From Desulfovibrio desulfuricans (GTDB taxonomy: Bacteria; Desulfobacterota; Desulfovibrionia; Desulfovibrionales; Desulfovibrionaceae), in assembly GCF_004801255.1 (NCBI RefSeq), contig NZ_CP036295.1, positions 2,306,001-2,370,000 of the forward strand: 64,000 nt of DNA. Direction: 5' to 3'. The notes under the pieces are model-generated. The model was not told the DNA's origin. It saw nothing but the letters and a program-made list of their open reading frames with translations, and made no database searches. The translations under genes and the position numbers were made by a program. Positions within the stretch are counted from its first letter, which is position 1, and each line of letters starts with the position of its first letter. Positions 42,020 through 51,355 of this stretch are shown in pieces.

Positions 42020-43032
42020 TGTTTACCCCCATATATTTTATCAAAAATACTTCGCCTGAGAGAACCACCATTTTCAGGCCTAGATGCATGTGTATATTCA
42101 TTTTTCAAACATTTTTCCCATATTGGTAAAATATCTTGCCAATAAATAACATGCCACTGATAGCCAGAGCTGTTTTCAAAATAATTTCTATTGATCATTT
42201 CTCTTTCACTTGATGCATGCTGAATTAAAAACAGTAAAAGAATATTATTATTTCTATCTGCGCAGGTATTACCAATCATTGCTGTCGCTTCATTTTCGTA
42301 CGACCTGAATGGATTTTCGGCTGCAGCATCAAATTTAACTTCAAAAATTACGACACGAACACCGTCTTCGGCCTGCCAGCGCACTAATATATCAATAAAA
42401 CCATCGCCATTGCTTGCGATGTCTCCAGCAATGCTGCCATCCGAGTTTCTGCATTTTGTGGGGTATTCAGCCAGCACCTCTACCTTTGCGGAGCGGGGAG
42501 GGACAAACCGTTCAAACTTGCCGTCCACTGAGCAGGCTTCACATACTGCACGCAAAAAGGCTTGAATACTTAACACATTTCCAGACAGACTTTGGGCCAT
42601 AAGCTTGGTTATATCTTTTTCTTTCAGGCTTCGATGCCAAAAGACGGGGTTGCAGCGCAAGGCATGACCCGACCAGTCTTGCCCCAGTATTTTATCAACG
42701 GGAGCCGACGGCGGCGGCGTAAAAGTAATGGATATCTTTTTTTGCGCACGGCAAATACTTGCAATTAAATCCTTTATGTTCGCTTGATTAGCGGGTTCAA
42801 ATATCTCCTCAACAAACCTCAACAACTCCTTGCCGCCAAAGCGGGCACAGCGCGGCAGCCTGTACAGCAAAGCAAATTCTTTTGACTGCGTTACCAGTGC
42901 AATATGATCTGGTGTTGTTTCTGCGTCTTGTGTGGATAGTTGCCATATATCATGCACAGCTGCATCCTTTCGTTTTATGAAAAAGTCCAGCAGTAACTGT
43001 CTTCCCCGACTTCGCACCCTATGTACATACAA
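42016..43032 (-). CDS. PD-(D/E)XK nuclease-superfamily-like protein
   Basis: The 338-residue protein has a probable nuclease core in the second half. Glu189 lies in EVLAEYPTK, Asp214 in GFIDILVRW, and E-x-K at Glu231-Lys233 in VVIFEVKFDA. The spacing, with a beta-strand-rich surround, fits the PD-(D/E)XK fold (PDDEXK_4-type by memory). The N-terminal half has no recognised domain. It is the upstream gene of an AT-rich two-gene unit bounded by high-GC operons, a typical position for defence or stress-response modules. No methyltransferase or ATPase accompanies it. Confidence 0.65.
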   Translation of the reverse strand: MYVHRVRSRGRQLLLDFFIKRKDAAVHDIWQLSTQDAETTPDHIALVTQSKEFALLYRLPRCARFGGKELLRFVEEIFEPANQANIKDLIASICRAQKKISITFTPPPSAPVDKILGQDWSGHALRCNPVFWHRSLKEKDITKLMAQSLSGNVLSIQAFLRAVCEACSVDGKFERFVPPRSAKVEVLAEYPTKCRNSDGSIAGDIASNGDGFIDILVRWQAEDGVRVVIFEVKFDAAAENPFRSYENEATAMIGNTCADRNNNILLLFLIQHASSEREMINRNYFENSSGYQWHVIYWQDILPIWEKCLKNEYTHASRPENGGSLRRSIFDKIYGGKQ

Positions 43033-43121
43033 AACGGTTAACTACGCTGTCGGCAACCCGCACGCTTCTACGCTAACAGGAGTTGCACAGCCGGACAGGC
43101 AGGAACGCCCCTCTCCGCCGA

Positions 43122-46100
43122 TTATGCGGTCGCAAGGATGTTTTTCAGCGCCCTGTAATCCGTCTTGCCGCTGCCCAGCAGGGGTATTGCCGCCACGTGC
43201 ACCACGCGCTTGACGGCGTACAGGGATGAAAGCCCTGCCGCGCGCAGGGCGGCATTTACCTCTGGCAGCGCGAGCGGCAGCGGCGTAAAGAGCAATATCG
43301 CCGGATTGTTTTCTTCCGGGCCTGCCTCTACGGCCAGCGCGGGGCCTTGCTCCGGCGCATCCTCCCGCTTGCCGAAACGCTCAAGCAACACGGCCTCTAT
43401 CTGCGGCAGCGAAATCATTTCTCCGCCAATCTTTACAAAGCGCTTGAGCCTCCCCTCAAAGGTCATGCGCCCCGTTGCGTCCATGCTCGCAAGATCGCCG
43501 GTGCGGTACCACATCTGCCCTTCAAACTGCACAAAGGGGGTCGGGGCGTCGCCAAGGTATCCGCCAAAGACACTCGGGCCGCGCACCAGCAGCATACCGG
43601 TCTGCCCCGCCGCCGCACGCCCCGTGATTATACCGTCCTCCTCCCGCACCAGGGCCAGCGTTACCGAAGGCATGGCATGGCCGATGCTGCCGGGCTTGAT
43701 GTCCCCCGGCCTGTTGACGGAGACCACCGGCGAGCATTCCGTAATGCCGTAGCCCTCGCAAAGCGCTGCCTGCGGGCACTGCCCGGCAAAGGCCCGGTAC
43801 ACGTGCTCGGGGCATTTTTCCGCGCCGACAAAGGCAAACCTCAGACTTGCCAGATTGTGCGTACCCGCAGCCCTGTCCAGCACCGCCCCCAGAAAGGTCG
43901 GCGGCGATGCCATGAGCGTAAGCCGATAGTCGCGCACCATGGCCGCCAGGGGGCCGGGTTCTGTGGGGTTGGGGTGAAAGGCGGCCCTGATGCCCAGCGA
44001 GAGCGGCAACACAATGTTTACCATCAGACCAAAGGAATGGAACGGCGGCAACATGGCAAGCACGCTGTCGTCGGGTGCAAGGTGCAGCACCGTGATGATG
44101 TCGCGGGCATTGGCGAGCAGATTGGCGTGGCTTAAAGGTACGGCCTTGGGCATGGATTCCGAGCCGGAGGTAAAGAGCACCGCCGCAACGTCTGGCACGG
44201 CGCAGTTTTTACAGCTGCGCGGCAGACGGGCCCTGAGCGCCCCAACGAGCTTTTCGCCAATAGTCAGGGAGGCGGCCAGTTTGTCCAGCGCCAGCCACTG
44301 CACCGGCAGGGATGCCAGCGCCATCCCCTGACGCTCAAGCCGCTGCTGCAGCGGCGTTGCGCTGAGGATATGGCTTACGCCGGTGATGCGGATGCAGTGC
44401 CGCAGGTTGGCCTCGCCCACGGTCCAGTTAAGCAGCACCGGCGTTTTGCCCGCCAGCTGCGCGGCCAGCCACACCGCGACCACGGCTGGCGTGGCGGGCA
44501 GCATGATGCCCACGCGCTCGCCGGGCAGGCGCTGCAGACGGCGGGCCAGAACCAGCGCCCCCGTGAGGAGGTCCCTACGGCTGCGCAATACGGAGCGATC
44601 CGCCAGCAGGGGCCGGGAGGGGGCGGCACGTACCTGGGTCAAAAAAGCGTCTACAATCGTGCCCGCCTGATCGGGAACGGCAAACCTGTCGTCTGCGGCA
44701 GACGCAAACCATGCCGCAGGGGCGGGTTCATCCGGCTCCGCCGGGTTCAGCTGACCAGTCGCCACCAGTAGGCAGTCCCCCGCCGTAACAAGCAATTCCA
44801 GACTGGGGATGCTCACCCCTTGCGCATTTTCCAGGCTGAGGGCCAGATCCATGAGGGCCAGACTGTCCAGCCCCAGATCGCCGCCCAGCGTCATGCTGTC
44901 GGCAATTTCATAATCCTCAGGCAGGCCCGCCGCCTGCCGCAGGGCCGCGTACACAGCCTCGCGCGCCTGCGGGGGGATGGGTGCGCCAGCCTGCGCGGGC
45001 ATAGGTGCCGTGCTGGGCAGAAGTTGCGGTTTGCTCCCCTGCCAGAAAAAGCGCGGAACAGCCTGCGCCGGGAGCTCCGCCTGATTATAAAACGCCTCCA
45101 GCCAGGGGTTGAGCTCGCGCTTGTCGCCGCTGCGGGGCATGCTGGCGGCTTCCACAAACTCCACACTGACCGCGCGGCGGGGAGTAAACAGCAGCAGGTT
45201 GGCGCATACGGCAAGCGCCCCGCGCAGCAGCGCCCAGCCAAAATGCGGAGCCTTGCCCGTGGCGCCGTAGCCAAAGGAGCTGCCCCACAGCCCGGTGGTG
45301 CGCACCAGCACCACCCGCAGTTCGGGCATCCTTTGCAGAATCTGGGCCGCGCCGGATTTACCGCCAAGGCTTTCGCGCGACGAACGGTAAATCCGCCCCG
45401 CAGGGTACAGCAATATGTTGTCCCCGTCCCGCAGGGCATCCAGCACGGCCTGCATGCCCGCTTCAACTCCCTGCCGGGCCTTGGCCCCATCCTTGAGGGC
45501 GTCGGGCAGCAGCACGGCGCGCAACAACTTTGCCGCCATACGCCCCATGGGTCCTGCCAGCTGGCGCTCGTCCGCAAGGGGACGCGGCGCGTGCTTTGCC
45601 AGCAGCGAATACAGGATGACAGGGTCAATCAGGGCGGGATGATTGGGCATAAACAGTATGGGGCCGGGGCCGGACACCGCTTCAAGGCCGGTTGCCGTCA
45701 CGCGGTAGCGCAGGCCGAGCAGCAGTCGCAGCCCCAGGGCCACAAGGCTTAACCCCCTGCCGTGCGGAAACATGCGGGCAATGCTTGCGCCCGCCCAGCC
45801 CGCAAAGATCAGACAGGTCAAGCCGCAGCCCGCCAAAAGCCAGGCTGGCGGCACCTTGCCCAGCCAGGCAAAAACAATTCCCGAAAGCAGTATGCCGCTG
45901 AAGCACAAAAAGTTTGAAATCCCCAGGGTTTTGCCTTTCTCCGTGGCGGCGGGCCGCACCTGGATAAAACTTACCAGCGGTATCAGGTAGAGGCCGCCGC
46001 AGATGCCCGAAAACGTAAAGAGCGCAAACAGGCAGGCAAACTGCAGCGGCTCGGGCAGCAATGGCGCGAGACCCGCGGCCATAAGGCCAAGCCCCAGCCC

Positions 46101-47081
46101 CCCGCAGGCCGGAAACATGCTATGCCGCCAGCTTGTGGCTTCATACCGCCCGGCCAGCACCGAGCCGATGCATATGCCGATCATGAGCGCCACGGAGAGC
46201 AGACTGGTGAGCGTAAGCGAAAACCCCAGCTGAACAATGCCAAGATTGTTGATGCACAACAGGGCAAAGGAAGACAGACAGTAAAAAAAGGCTTCCCCGG
46301 CCAGCGTCAAAAAAAGCTGCGGATCCTTGTTGCGGCACTCCAGCGCGTGCAGCAAGGAGTGCACGGGGCCAAGCAGCGGAAAGGGCGCGTCCGCCCCTGT
46401 TTGGACAACACTTTTGCCGATGCCGAAGGCCGACGCCACCCCAACAACGGCGACCAGTACGGAGAGCCCCCCCACGGCAAGCCTGCCGAAGCCGTGCTCG
46501 CCCTGCGGAATCCAGCCGCCAGCAGCTGAAACATCCGGCAGATCCAGTACAAGCCCCCCGGCGGCTATGCCCAGCAAAATGGTTGCCGTTGTGGCCAGCT
46601 TGAGCATGGCGTTAACCTTGGGCACATCCATGGGCGAAAAATTTTCGGGTATGGCCCCGTTGAGGGCAGGGCTAAAAATCGTGGCCTGCAAGCCCATCAA
46701 AAAGACCACCCCTACCATGGCCGTCCAGTTCATGCTGGCCATGGCCCACACGCCAAACAGCATGGCGGCCAGCTCCATAAATTTTGACCAGACGACCAGT
46801 TTGCTTTTGGGCACGCGGTCGACCAGCCACCCGGCCCAAGCGGAGCAGACCACAAAGGGCAGGGCGAACATGGCCGAGGCGATGCCCTGTATGGATTCCA
46901 GCCCGGCGCTGGCGGCCAGCAGCAAGGCGGCCTGCTTGAAAAAATTGTCGTTGAACGTTCCCATGGCATAGGTCGTGCCCATGCTCAGCAGAATTCTTTT
47001 TCCGCGGGCTTGCTGGGGCGTTGCGGGCGACTGGGGCATGGTTGTGTTACCTTTGCCGGTTGGGGCGGCGCGCTTAGGCAT
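43122..47081 (-). CDS. fused lysophospholipid transporter / acyltransferase / ACP / acyl-ACP synthetase (LplT-Aas type)
   Basis: The 1319-residue protein joins four parts. Residues 15-430 are an MFS transporter of the LplT type. A PlsC acyltransferase follows at about 470-640 with the H-x4-D motif in MPNHPALIDPVIL. An ACP domain lies at about 690-770 with the phosphopantetheine Ser in DLGLDSLALMDL. An adenylating acyl-ACP synthetase makes up about 800-1319 (VLFTSGSESMPKAVPLSH, GYGITECSPVVSVN, YRTGDLASMD). Together these would flip in lysophospholipid and re-acylate it, as separate LplT and Aas do in E. coli. The start at 47081 overlaps the ArsR gene by eight bases. An in-frame ATG at 47039 with AAAGG upstream is an alternative. 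Confidence 0.92.
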   Translation of the reverse strand: MPKRAAPTGKGNTTMPQSPATPQQARGKRILLSMGTTYAMGTFNDNFFKQAALLLAASAGLESIQGIASAMFALPFVVCSAWAGWLVDRVPKSKLVVWSKFMELAAMLFGVWAMASMNWTAMVGVVFLMGLQATIFSPALNGAIPENFSPMDVPKVNAMLKLATTATILLGIAAGGLVLDLPDVSAAGGWIPQGEHGFGRLAVGGLSVLVAVVGVASAFGIGKSVVQTGADAPFPLLGPVHSLLHALECRNKDPQLFLTLAGEAFFYCLSSFALLCINNLGIVQLGFSLTLTSLLSVALMIGICIGSVLAGRYEATSWRHSMFPACGGLGLGLMAAGLAPLLPEPLQFACLFALFTFSGICGGLYLIPLVSFIQVRPAATEKGKTLGISNFLCFSGILLSGIVFAWLGKVPPAWLLAGCGLTCLIFAGWAGASIARMFPHGRGLSLVALGLRLLLGLRYRVTATGLEAVSGPGPILFMPNHPALIDPVILYSLLAKHAPRPLADERQLAGPMGRMAAKLLRAVLLPDALKDGAKARQGVEAGMQAVLDALRDGDNILLYPAGRIYRSSRESLGGKSGAAQILQRMPELRVVLVRTTGLWGSSFGYGATGKAPHFGWALLRGALAVCANLLLFTPRRAVSVEFVEAASMPRSGDKRELNPWLEAFYNQAELPAQAVPRFFWQGSKPQLLPSTAPMPAQAGAPIPPQAREAVYAALRQAAGLPEDYEIADSMTLGGDLGLDSLALMDLALSLENAQGVSIPSLELLVTAGDCLLVATGQLNPAEPDEPAPAAWFASAADDRFAVPDQAGTIVDAFLTQVRAAPSRPLLADRSVLRSRRDLLTGALVLARRLQRLPGERVGIMLPATPAVVAVWLAAQLAGKTPVLLNWTVGEANLRHCIRITGVSHILSATPLQQRLERQGMALASLPVQWLALDKLAASLTIGEKLVGALRARLPRSCKNCAVPDVAAVLFTSGSESMPKAVPLSHANLLANARDIITVLHLAPDDSVLAMLPPFHSFGLMVNIVLPLSLGIRAAFHPNPTEPGPLAAMVRDYRLTLMASPPTFLGAVLDRAAGTHNLASLRFAFVGAEKCPEHVYRAFAGQCPQAALCEGYGITECSPVVSVNRPGDIKPGSIGHAMPSVTLALVREEDGIITGRAAAGQTGMLLVRGPSVFGGYLGDAPTPFVQFEGQMWYRTGDLASMDATGRMTFEGRLKRFVKIGGEMISLPQIEAVLLERFGKREDAPEQGPALAVEAGPEENNPAILLFTPLPLALPEVNAALRAAGLSSLYAVKRVVHVAAIPLLGSGKTDYRALKNILATA

Positions 47082-47391
47082 GGAGGTCTTCTTCTATAAA
47101 CAGGCGGAGCTTTTCCAGAGAATCCAGCACAATATCGTGGCGTACAGAATACAGGGCCTGTCGGCCTTCGCGCCGCATGGCGAGAACCCCGGCTTTTTCC
47201 AGCACAGCCAGATGGTGCACAATGGTCGAACGGCCATAATCGAACATTGCGGCAATATCCTTGATGGAAAGCTCCTCCCCCGGCTCAAACAACAACAGTA
47301 TACGCTGACGGGTGGTATCGCCCATGGCCGCAAAAACCGCCGCCACGGGCTGCCAGTGGTCAGGGAGGGTGTTCAGGTACGTTGTTTTCAT
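47074..47391 (-). CDS. ArsR-family helix-turn-helix regulator
   Basis: The 105-residue protein has the ArsR winged helix: FAAMGDTTRQRILLLF, then IKDIAAMFDYGRSTIVHHLAVLEKAGVL and RREGRQALYSVRHD. No metal-binding Cys cluster is present, so metal sensing is unlikely. It overlaps the LplT-Aas-type gene by eight bases and is probably cotranscribed with it and its regulator. Confidence 0.88.
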   Translation of the reverse strand: MKTTYLNTLPDHWQPVAAVFAAMGDTTRQRILLLFEPGEELSIKDIAAMFDYGRSTIVHHLAVLEKAGVLAMRREGRQALYSVRHDIVLDSLEKLRLFIEEDLHA

Positions 47392-47498
47392 GACTACATA
47401 ACTAGTTTTTTAGTTATTATAAGTCAAACAAAAAGATCTCGCCAGCAATGGGGGTGCCTGCTCATCACAGCGACGCCCTCCCCGCAGGCCGGTACGCA

Positions 47499-48170
47499 TC
47501 AGCTTTCGGCCAGCAAAAAAAACTCCTCGGGCCGCAGGATTGTTACCGTCTTGCCCGAAAAAGGCCCGAACAGCCCGCTCTCCTCCTGCTGCCGCAGGAT
47601 TTTGTACAAAGAGATTCTGTGCACGCCCAAAAGGCTGGCCATCTCCTGTTTTGAAACCCCCATGTCCACAGTGAGGGGGTCGCTGCCAGGAATAATATGC
47701 TGCGCCAAAAATTTGCAGGTTCGCGCCAGCACGTTGTCGAGATACAGCGACGATGCCTGGTTTGAAAGCACCCGCAGCTTGCGCGACATGGAGCACAACA
47801 GGTTTATGAGCAGGTGCGGATGCTCCTGCCGAATTTCGCTCAGGCTTTCTGCAGAAAAAGCATAACTCACGCATTCAGTTACGCAAGAAAAATAGCTTTC
47901 TGCCGGCATGGGATCAAAAAAAGGCGTCTCGCCAAAAACACAGCCCTCCTGAATATACCAGAGGATTTTTTCCACTCCCTCCATGTTCTGGTTTGTCAGC
48001 CGTACCTTGCCGCGATCCAAAAAGTACAGTTCGCGGCCAAACGGCACGCGATGCCCCTTGGACCACACCAACCTTCGCCCCAGATGCAGCACTGACCGCC
48101 ATTCAGAATTCATCTCGCGCATTTCTTTGAAGGCCAGACTGCGCCCGCCGCAGATGCCGCGCTTTTCCAT
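47499..48170 (-). CDS. Crp/Fnr-family transcriptional regulator
   Basis: The 223-residue protein has an N-terminal cyclic-nucleotide-binding-like beta domain (PFGRELYFLDRGKVRLTNQN, then GCVFGETPFF) and a C-terminal helix-turn-helix (GVSKQEMASLLGVHRISLYKILRQ). No Fnr-type Cys cluster is visible. The reading frame extends to 48281, but AAGGAGG lies right before the ATG at 48168-48170, so that start is chosen. It is divergent from the arylsulfotransferase-family gene at 48389, suggesting it controls that gene. Confidence 0.9.
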   Translation of the reverse strand: MEKRGICGGRSLAFKEMREMNSEWRSVLHLGRRLVWSKGHRVPFGRELYFLDRGKVRLTNQNMEGVEKILWYIQEGCVFGETPFFDPMPAESYFSCVTECVSYAFSAESLSEIRQEHPHLLINLLCSMSRKLRVLSNQASSLYLDNVLARTCKFLAQHIIPGSDPLTVDMGVSKQEMASLLGVHRISLYKILRQQEESGLFGPFSGKTVTILRPEEFFLLAES

Positions 48171-48388
48171 TTTGCCTCCTTCAAAAAACTTGTCGGTAAC
48201 TACACATAACAGGGTCGTCCCCCAAAAGGCAATTAATTGTGAAAAATGTTGCAAATGAAACACGCACTTTTTTTCCACCATTCTATTCTGTCAAACAGAG
48301 TGGATCAAATACGTTGCGCCATGCCCCCGGCCACTGCCGGATTGCGGAACGCATCCTCACAACAACAATCGATCAGGAGGAATACGAT

Positions 48389-49837
48389 ATGGGTCATCCG
48401 ACAATTTACCCCACAGGAGTTACCGTTTTCAAACCGGAAAAATGCTGGGGCGGGTACACTATTTTTCAGGCTCAGGAACTTGGCGCTGTGCTTATTGACA
48501 TGAATGGTCATGAAATAAATGTCTGGAAGGGCGTGCACGGCATGCCCAATAAAATTCTTCCCGGCGGTTACCTTGTAACCAGCCGAGGCCGTCGCAGTGG
48601 CAAATTCAGTGTGCAGGACGGACTTGATGTTGTCCAGGTCGATTGGGACGGAAACATCGTATGGAAATTTGATCAGAATGAATTTATTGAAGATCCTGGC
48701 TACCCTGGCCGCTGGATTGCCCGTTACCATCACGACTTTCAGCGCGAGGGCAACCCCGTGGGCTACTATGCCCCCGGCATGGAACCCAAGGTGCTTGAGG
48801 GCAAAACCCTTATTCTGGCCCACAGAAATGTGAGAAATAGCGCAATAAGCGACAAGCAGCTGCTTGACGACCTGATTCTTGAGGTGGACTGGAACGGCGA
48901 CATCCTCTGGGAGTGGTCGTGCCACGAGCACTTTGCCGAAATGGGCTTCCGCGAAGGGCCCAAAAACACCCTTTGCCGCAACCCCAACTATCGACCCACC
49001 CAGCCCGAAGGCATGGGCGACTGGATGCACATCAACTCCATGTCCGTGCTTGGGCCCAACAAATGGTACGACGCGGGCGACGAGCGCTTTCACCCCGACA
49101 ACATCATTGTGGACGGGCGCGAGGCCAACATCATCTTTATCATCAGCAAGGCGACCGGCAAAATCACCTGGAAGATAGGGCCGGACTACGACACATCCCC
49201 CGAGCTCAAGGCCATCGGCTGGATTATCGGCCAGCACCATGCGCACATGGTGCCCCACGGTCTGCCCGGCGCTGGCAACATCCTTGTTTTCGACAACGGC
49301 GGCTGGGGCGGCTACGACGTGCCCAACCCCGGCGCGCCCACGGGCGTCAAGGCCGCGCTGCGCGACCACTCGCGCGTGCTCGAGATAGACCCTGTCTCCC
49401 TCAAGATCGTCTGGCAGTACACCCCAAAAGAAGCCGGATTTCTCGAACCCATGGACAGCAACCGCTTTTACAGCCCCTTTATCAGCGGCATGCAGCGCCT
49501 GCCCAACGGCAATACCCTTATCACCGAGGGGTCTGACGGCCGCGTTTTTGAGGTTACCCCAGACCACGAAATCGTGTGGGAATTCATTTCGCCATACTGG
49601 GGCAAGCATGTGCCCATGAACATGACCTACCGCGCCTACCGCGTGCCCTACGAATGGGTGCCGCAGGTGCAAAAACCTGCCGAAACGCCCATCGAGCCGC
49701 TCAATGTCTCCACATTCCGCGTGCCGGGGGCTGCCGCCGCAGGCGATCGCGCCAAGGAAGTAACGGTTGAAGGCTGCCAGCCCTACGAGGGCAGCAACGC
49801 GCTTTGCGTGGCCTCGGTGGAAGACCCCAAGGACTGA
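48389..49837 (+). CDS. arylsulfotransferase (ASST) family beta-propeller protein, no signal peptide
   Basis: The 482-residue protein resembles bacterial aryl-sulfate sulfotransferases. Propeller-blade repeats appear as WDGNIVWKFDQNEF, DWNGDILWEWSCHEHF and PDHEIVWEFISPYW. Histidines in HHDFQ, DWMHINS and QHHAHMVPHG sit where ASST catalytic residues are expected. AGGAGG precedes the ATG at 48389. Unlike typical periplasmic ASST, no signal peptide is seen. It is followed by an anion transporter, a porin and an exported ASST-family protein, so an organosulfate-related pathway is likely. Enzyme activity is inferred only. Confidence 0.8.
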   Translation: MGHPTIYPTGVTVFKPEKCWGGYTIFQAQELGAVLIDMNGHEINVWKGVHGMPNKILPGGYLVTSRGRRSGKFSVQDGLDVVQVDWDGNIVWKFDQNEFIEDPGYPGRWIARYHHDFQREGNPVGYYAPGMEPKVLEGKTLILAHRNVRNSAISDKQLLDDLILEVDWNGDILWEWSCHEHFAEMGFREGPKNTLCRNPNYRPTQPEGMGDWMHINSMSVLGPNKWYDAGDERFHPDNIIVDGREANIIFIISKATGKITWKIGPDYDTSPELKAIGWIIGQHHAHMVPHGLPGAGNILVFDNGGWGGYDVPNPGAPTGVKAALRDHSRVLEIDPVSLKIVWQYTPKEAGFLEPMDSNRFYSPFISGMQRLPNGNTLITEGSDGRVFEVTPDHEIVWEFISPYWGKHVPMNMTYRAYRVPYEWVPQVQKPAETPIEPLNVSTFRVPGAAAAGDRAKEVTVEGCQPYEGSNALCVASVEDPKD

Positions 49838-49928
49838 TCCCCAGAGCAATTATTGCTGCAATGCTTCAGGGTCCGCCGCCGCGACTGGCCGCGGCGGACC
49901 TGTGATCCCCGTTTTTAAGGAGATCCCT

Positions 49929-51329
49929 ATGCTTATCAAGACATCCGACCTGACGCCCGGGCTGCTGGCCAAGTGGGCCGTCAACCTGGCGCTGCCTCTG
50001 GCGCTCTATTTTTTTCTTCCCCGTAGCGAAAGCCTCACCCAGCCCATGGTGGTTTTTTTGGCCGTTACCCTGTGGGCTATCGTGGCCTGGGCTCTGGATA
50101 CGCTGAACGAGATTGCCGTGGGCATTTTGTTGCCCATCCTCTATGTGCTGCTGTGCGGCATTGGCCAAAAAGTTGTTTTTTCGCCCTGGCTCTCCGAGGT
50201 GCCCATCATCGTTATTGGCGGTTTTACCCTGGGCAAAATCATTCAGGTTACCGGCCTCGGCAAGCGCATAGCCCTGACCTGCGTCAAACTCACGGGCGGC
50301 AGTTTTGCCGGCGCGCTTGCGGGCATTACCCTTGGCGCTGCGGTGGTATCGCCGCTTGTGCCCTCCATCATGGGCAAGGCGGCCATTTTTTGCGCTGTGG
50401 CGGTGAGCCTGTGCGACGCCCTGGATTTTAAGCCCAAAAGCCGGGAGGCAACCGCCGTGGTGCTTGGCACCTGCCTTGCCGTGGGCGCGACCAAGCTGGG
50501 CTACCTCACGGGAGCGGGCGATCTGGTCATGGGCATGGGTATTGTGGACAAGGTCATGGGCATCCACACGAGCTGGCTTGAGTACGCCAAGTTCAACTTT
50601 CTCCCTGCCATGCTGTACACGGCCATGTCGCTGGGCATTGTGTTGCTGGTGCTGCGCAGCTCGGTAAACAAAAGCGTTTTATGCGCGGTGGTTCAGCAAA
50701 AGCACGCCGAGCTGGGCGACATTACCGACGAACAAAAACGGGCGCTTATTCTGCTTTGTCTCACCCTGGTGCTGCTTGCCACCGACAAGCTGCACCACAT
50801 GAGCGCAGGATCAGTGCTGGTCATCATTACAGCGCTGGCCTTCATGCCCGGTGTGGGGCTTATGGACGGCAAGCGCATGGGCTCAATCAATTTTGCGCCG
50901 CTGTTCTTTATTATGGGCTGCATGGCCATTGGCAGCGCCGGCGGTTTTCTTAAGGTCACACACTGGCTGGCAGGCCTTGTGTTGCCGCTGTTCAGCGATG
51001 CTGGCGCATGCATGGCCTCTGTATGCTCGTACATTGTGGGCGTCGCGCTCAACTTTTTGCTCACGCCGCTTGCGGCTACCTCCACCCTTTCAGCCCCTAT
51101 TACCGAGCTGGGCATGCAGATGGGGCTGGACCCGCGCCTGCTGTATTTTTCATTCCAGTACGGTCTGGACAACCTGATATTCCCCTATGAATACGCGCTG
51201 TACCTCTACTTTTTCAGCAGCGGCTACATCAACTTTAGAGAAATGGTTCTGGTCATGGCATTACGCATGCTGTTGACAGGCGTGTTTGTGGCCTTTGTGG
51301 CCATGCCTTACTGGCGCATGGTTGGATAG
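49929..51329 (+). CDS. SLC13/DASS-type anion transporter
   Basis: The 466-residue membrane protein has about twelve segments. It contains FFLPRSESLTQPMVVFLAVTLWAIVAWALD, the repeated IVIGGFTLGKIIQVTGLGKRIA and IMGCMAIGSAGGFLKVTHW, and LTPLAATSTLSAPITELG, characteristic of the DASS/SLC13 (divalent anion:Na+ symporter) family. Sulfate, dicarboxylates or sulfonates are plausible substrates. AAGGAG precedes the ATG at 49929. It lies 91 bases after the first ASST-family gene and before the porin. Confidence 0.85.
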   Translation: MLIKTSDLTPGLLAKWAVNLALPLALYFFLPRSESLTQPMVVFLAVTLWAIVAWALDTLNEIAVGILLPILYVLLCGIGQKVVFSPWLSEVPIIVIGGFTLGKIIQVTGLGKRIALTCVKLTGGSFAGALAGITLGAAVVSPLVPSIMGKAAIFCAVAVSLCDALDFKPKSREATAVVLGTCLAVGATKLGYLTGAGDLVMGMGIVDKVMGIHTSWLEYAKFNFLPAMLYTAMSLGIVLLVLRSSVNKSVLCAVVQQKHAELGDITDEQKRALILLCLTLVLLATDKLHHMSAGSVLVIITALAFMPGVGLMDGKRMGSINFAPLFFIMGCMAIGSAGGFLKVTHWLAGLVLPLFSDAGACMASVCSYIVGVALNFLLTPLAATSTLSAPITELGMQMGLDPRLLYFSFQYGLDNLIFPYEYALYLYFFSSGYINFREMVLVMALRMLLTGVFVAFVAMPYWRMVG

Positions 51330-51355
51330 TTTGCATCCCAACAGAAGGAGGATGG

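Noticed and set aside
48237..48256. TTGTGA-N6-TTGCAA as a Crp/Fnr binding site
   Set aside because: The two halves match poorly, although the position between the divergent genes is right.
48305..49849. A 514-residue minus-strand frame across the first ASST-family gene
   Set aside because: Low-complexity shadow of the plus-strand gene, without family motifs.
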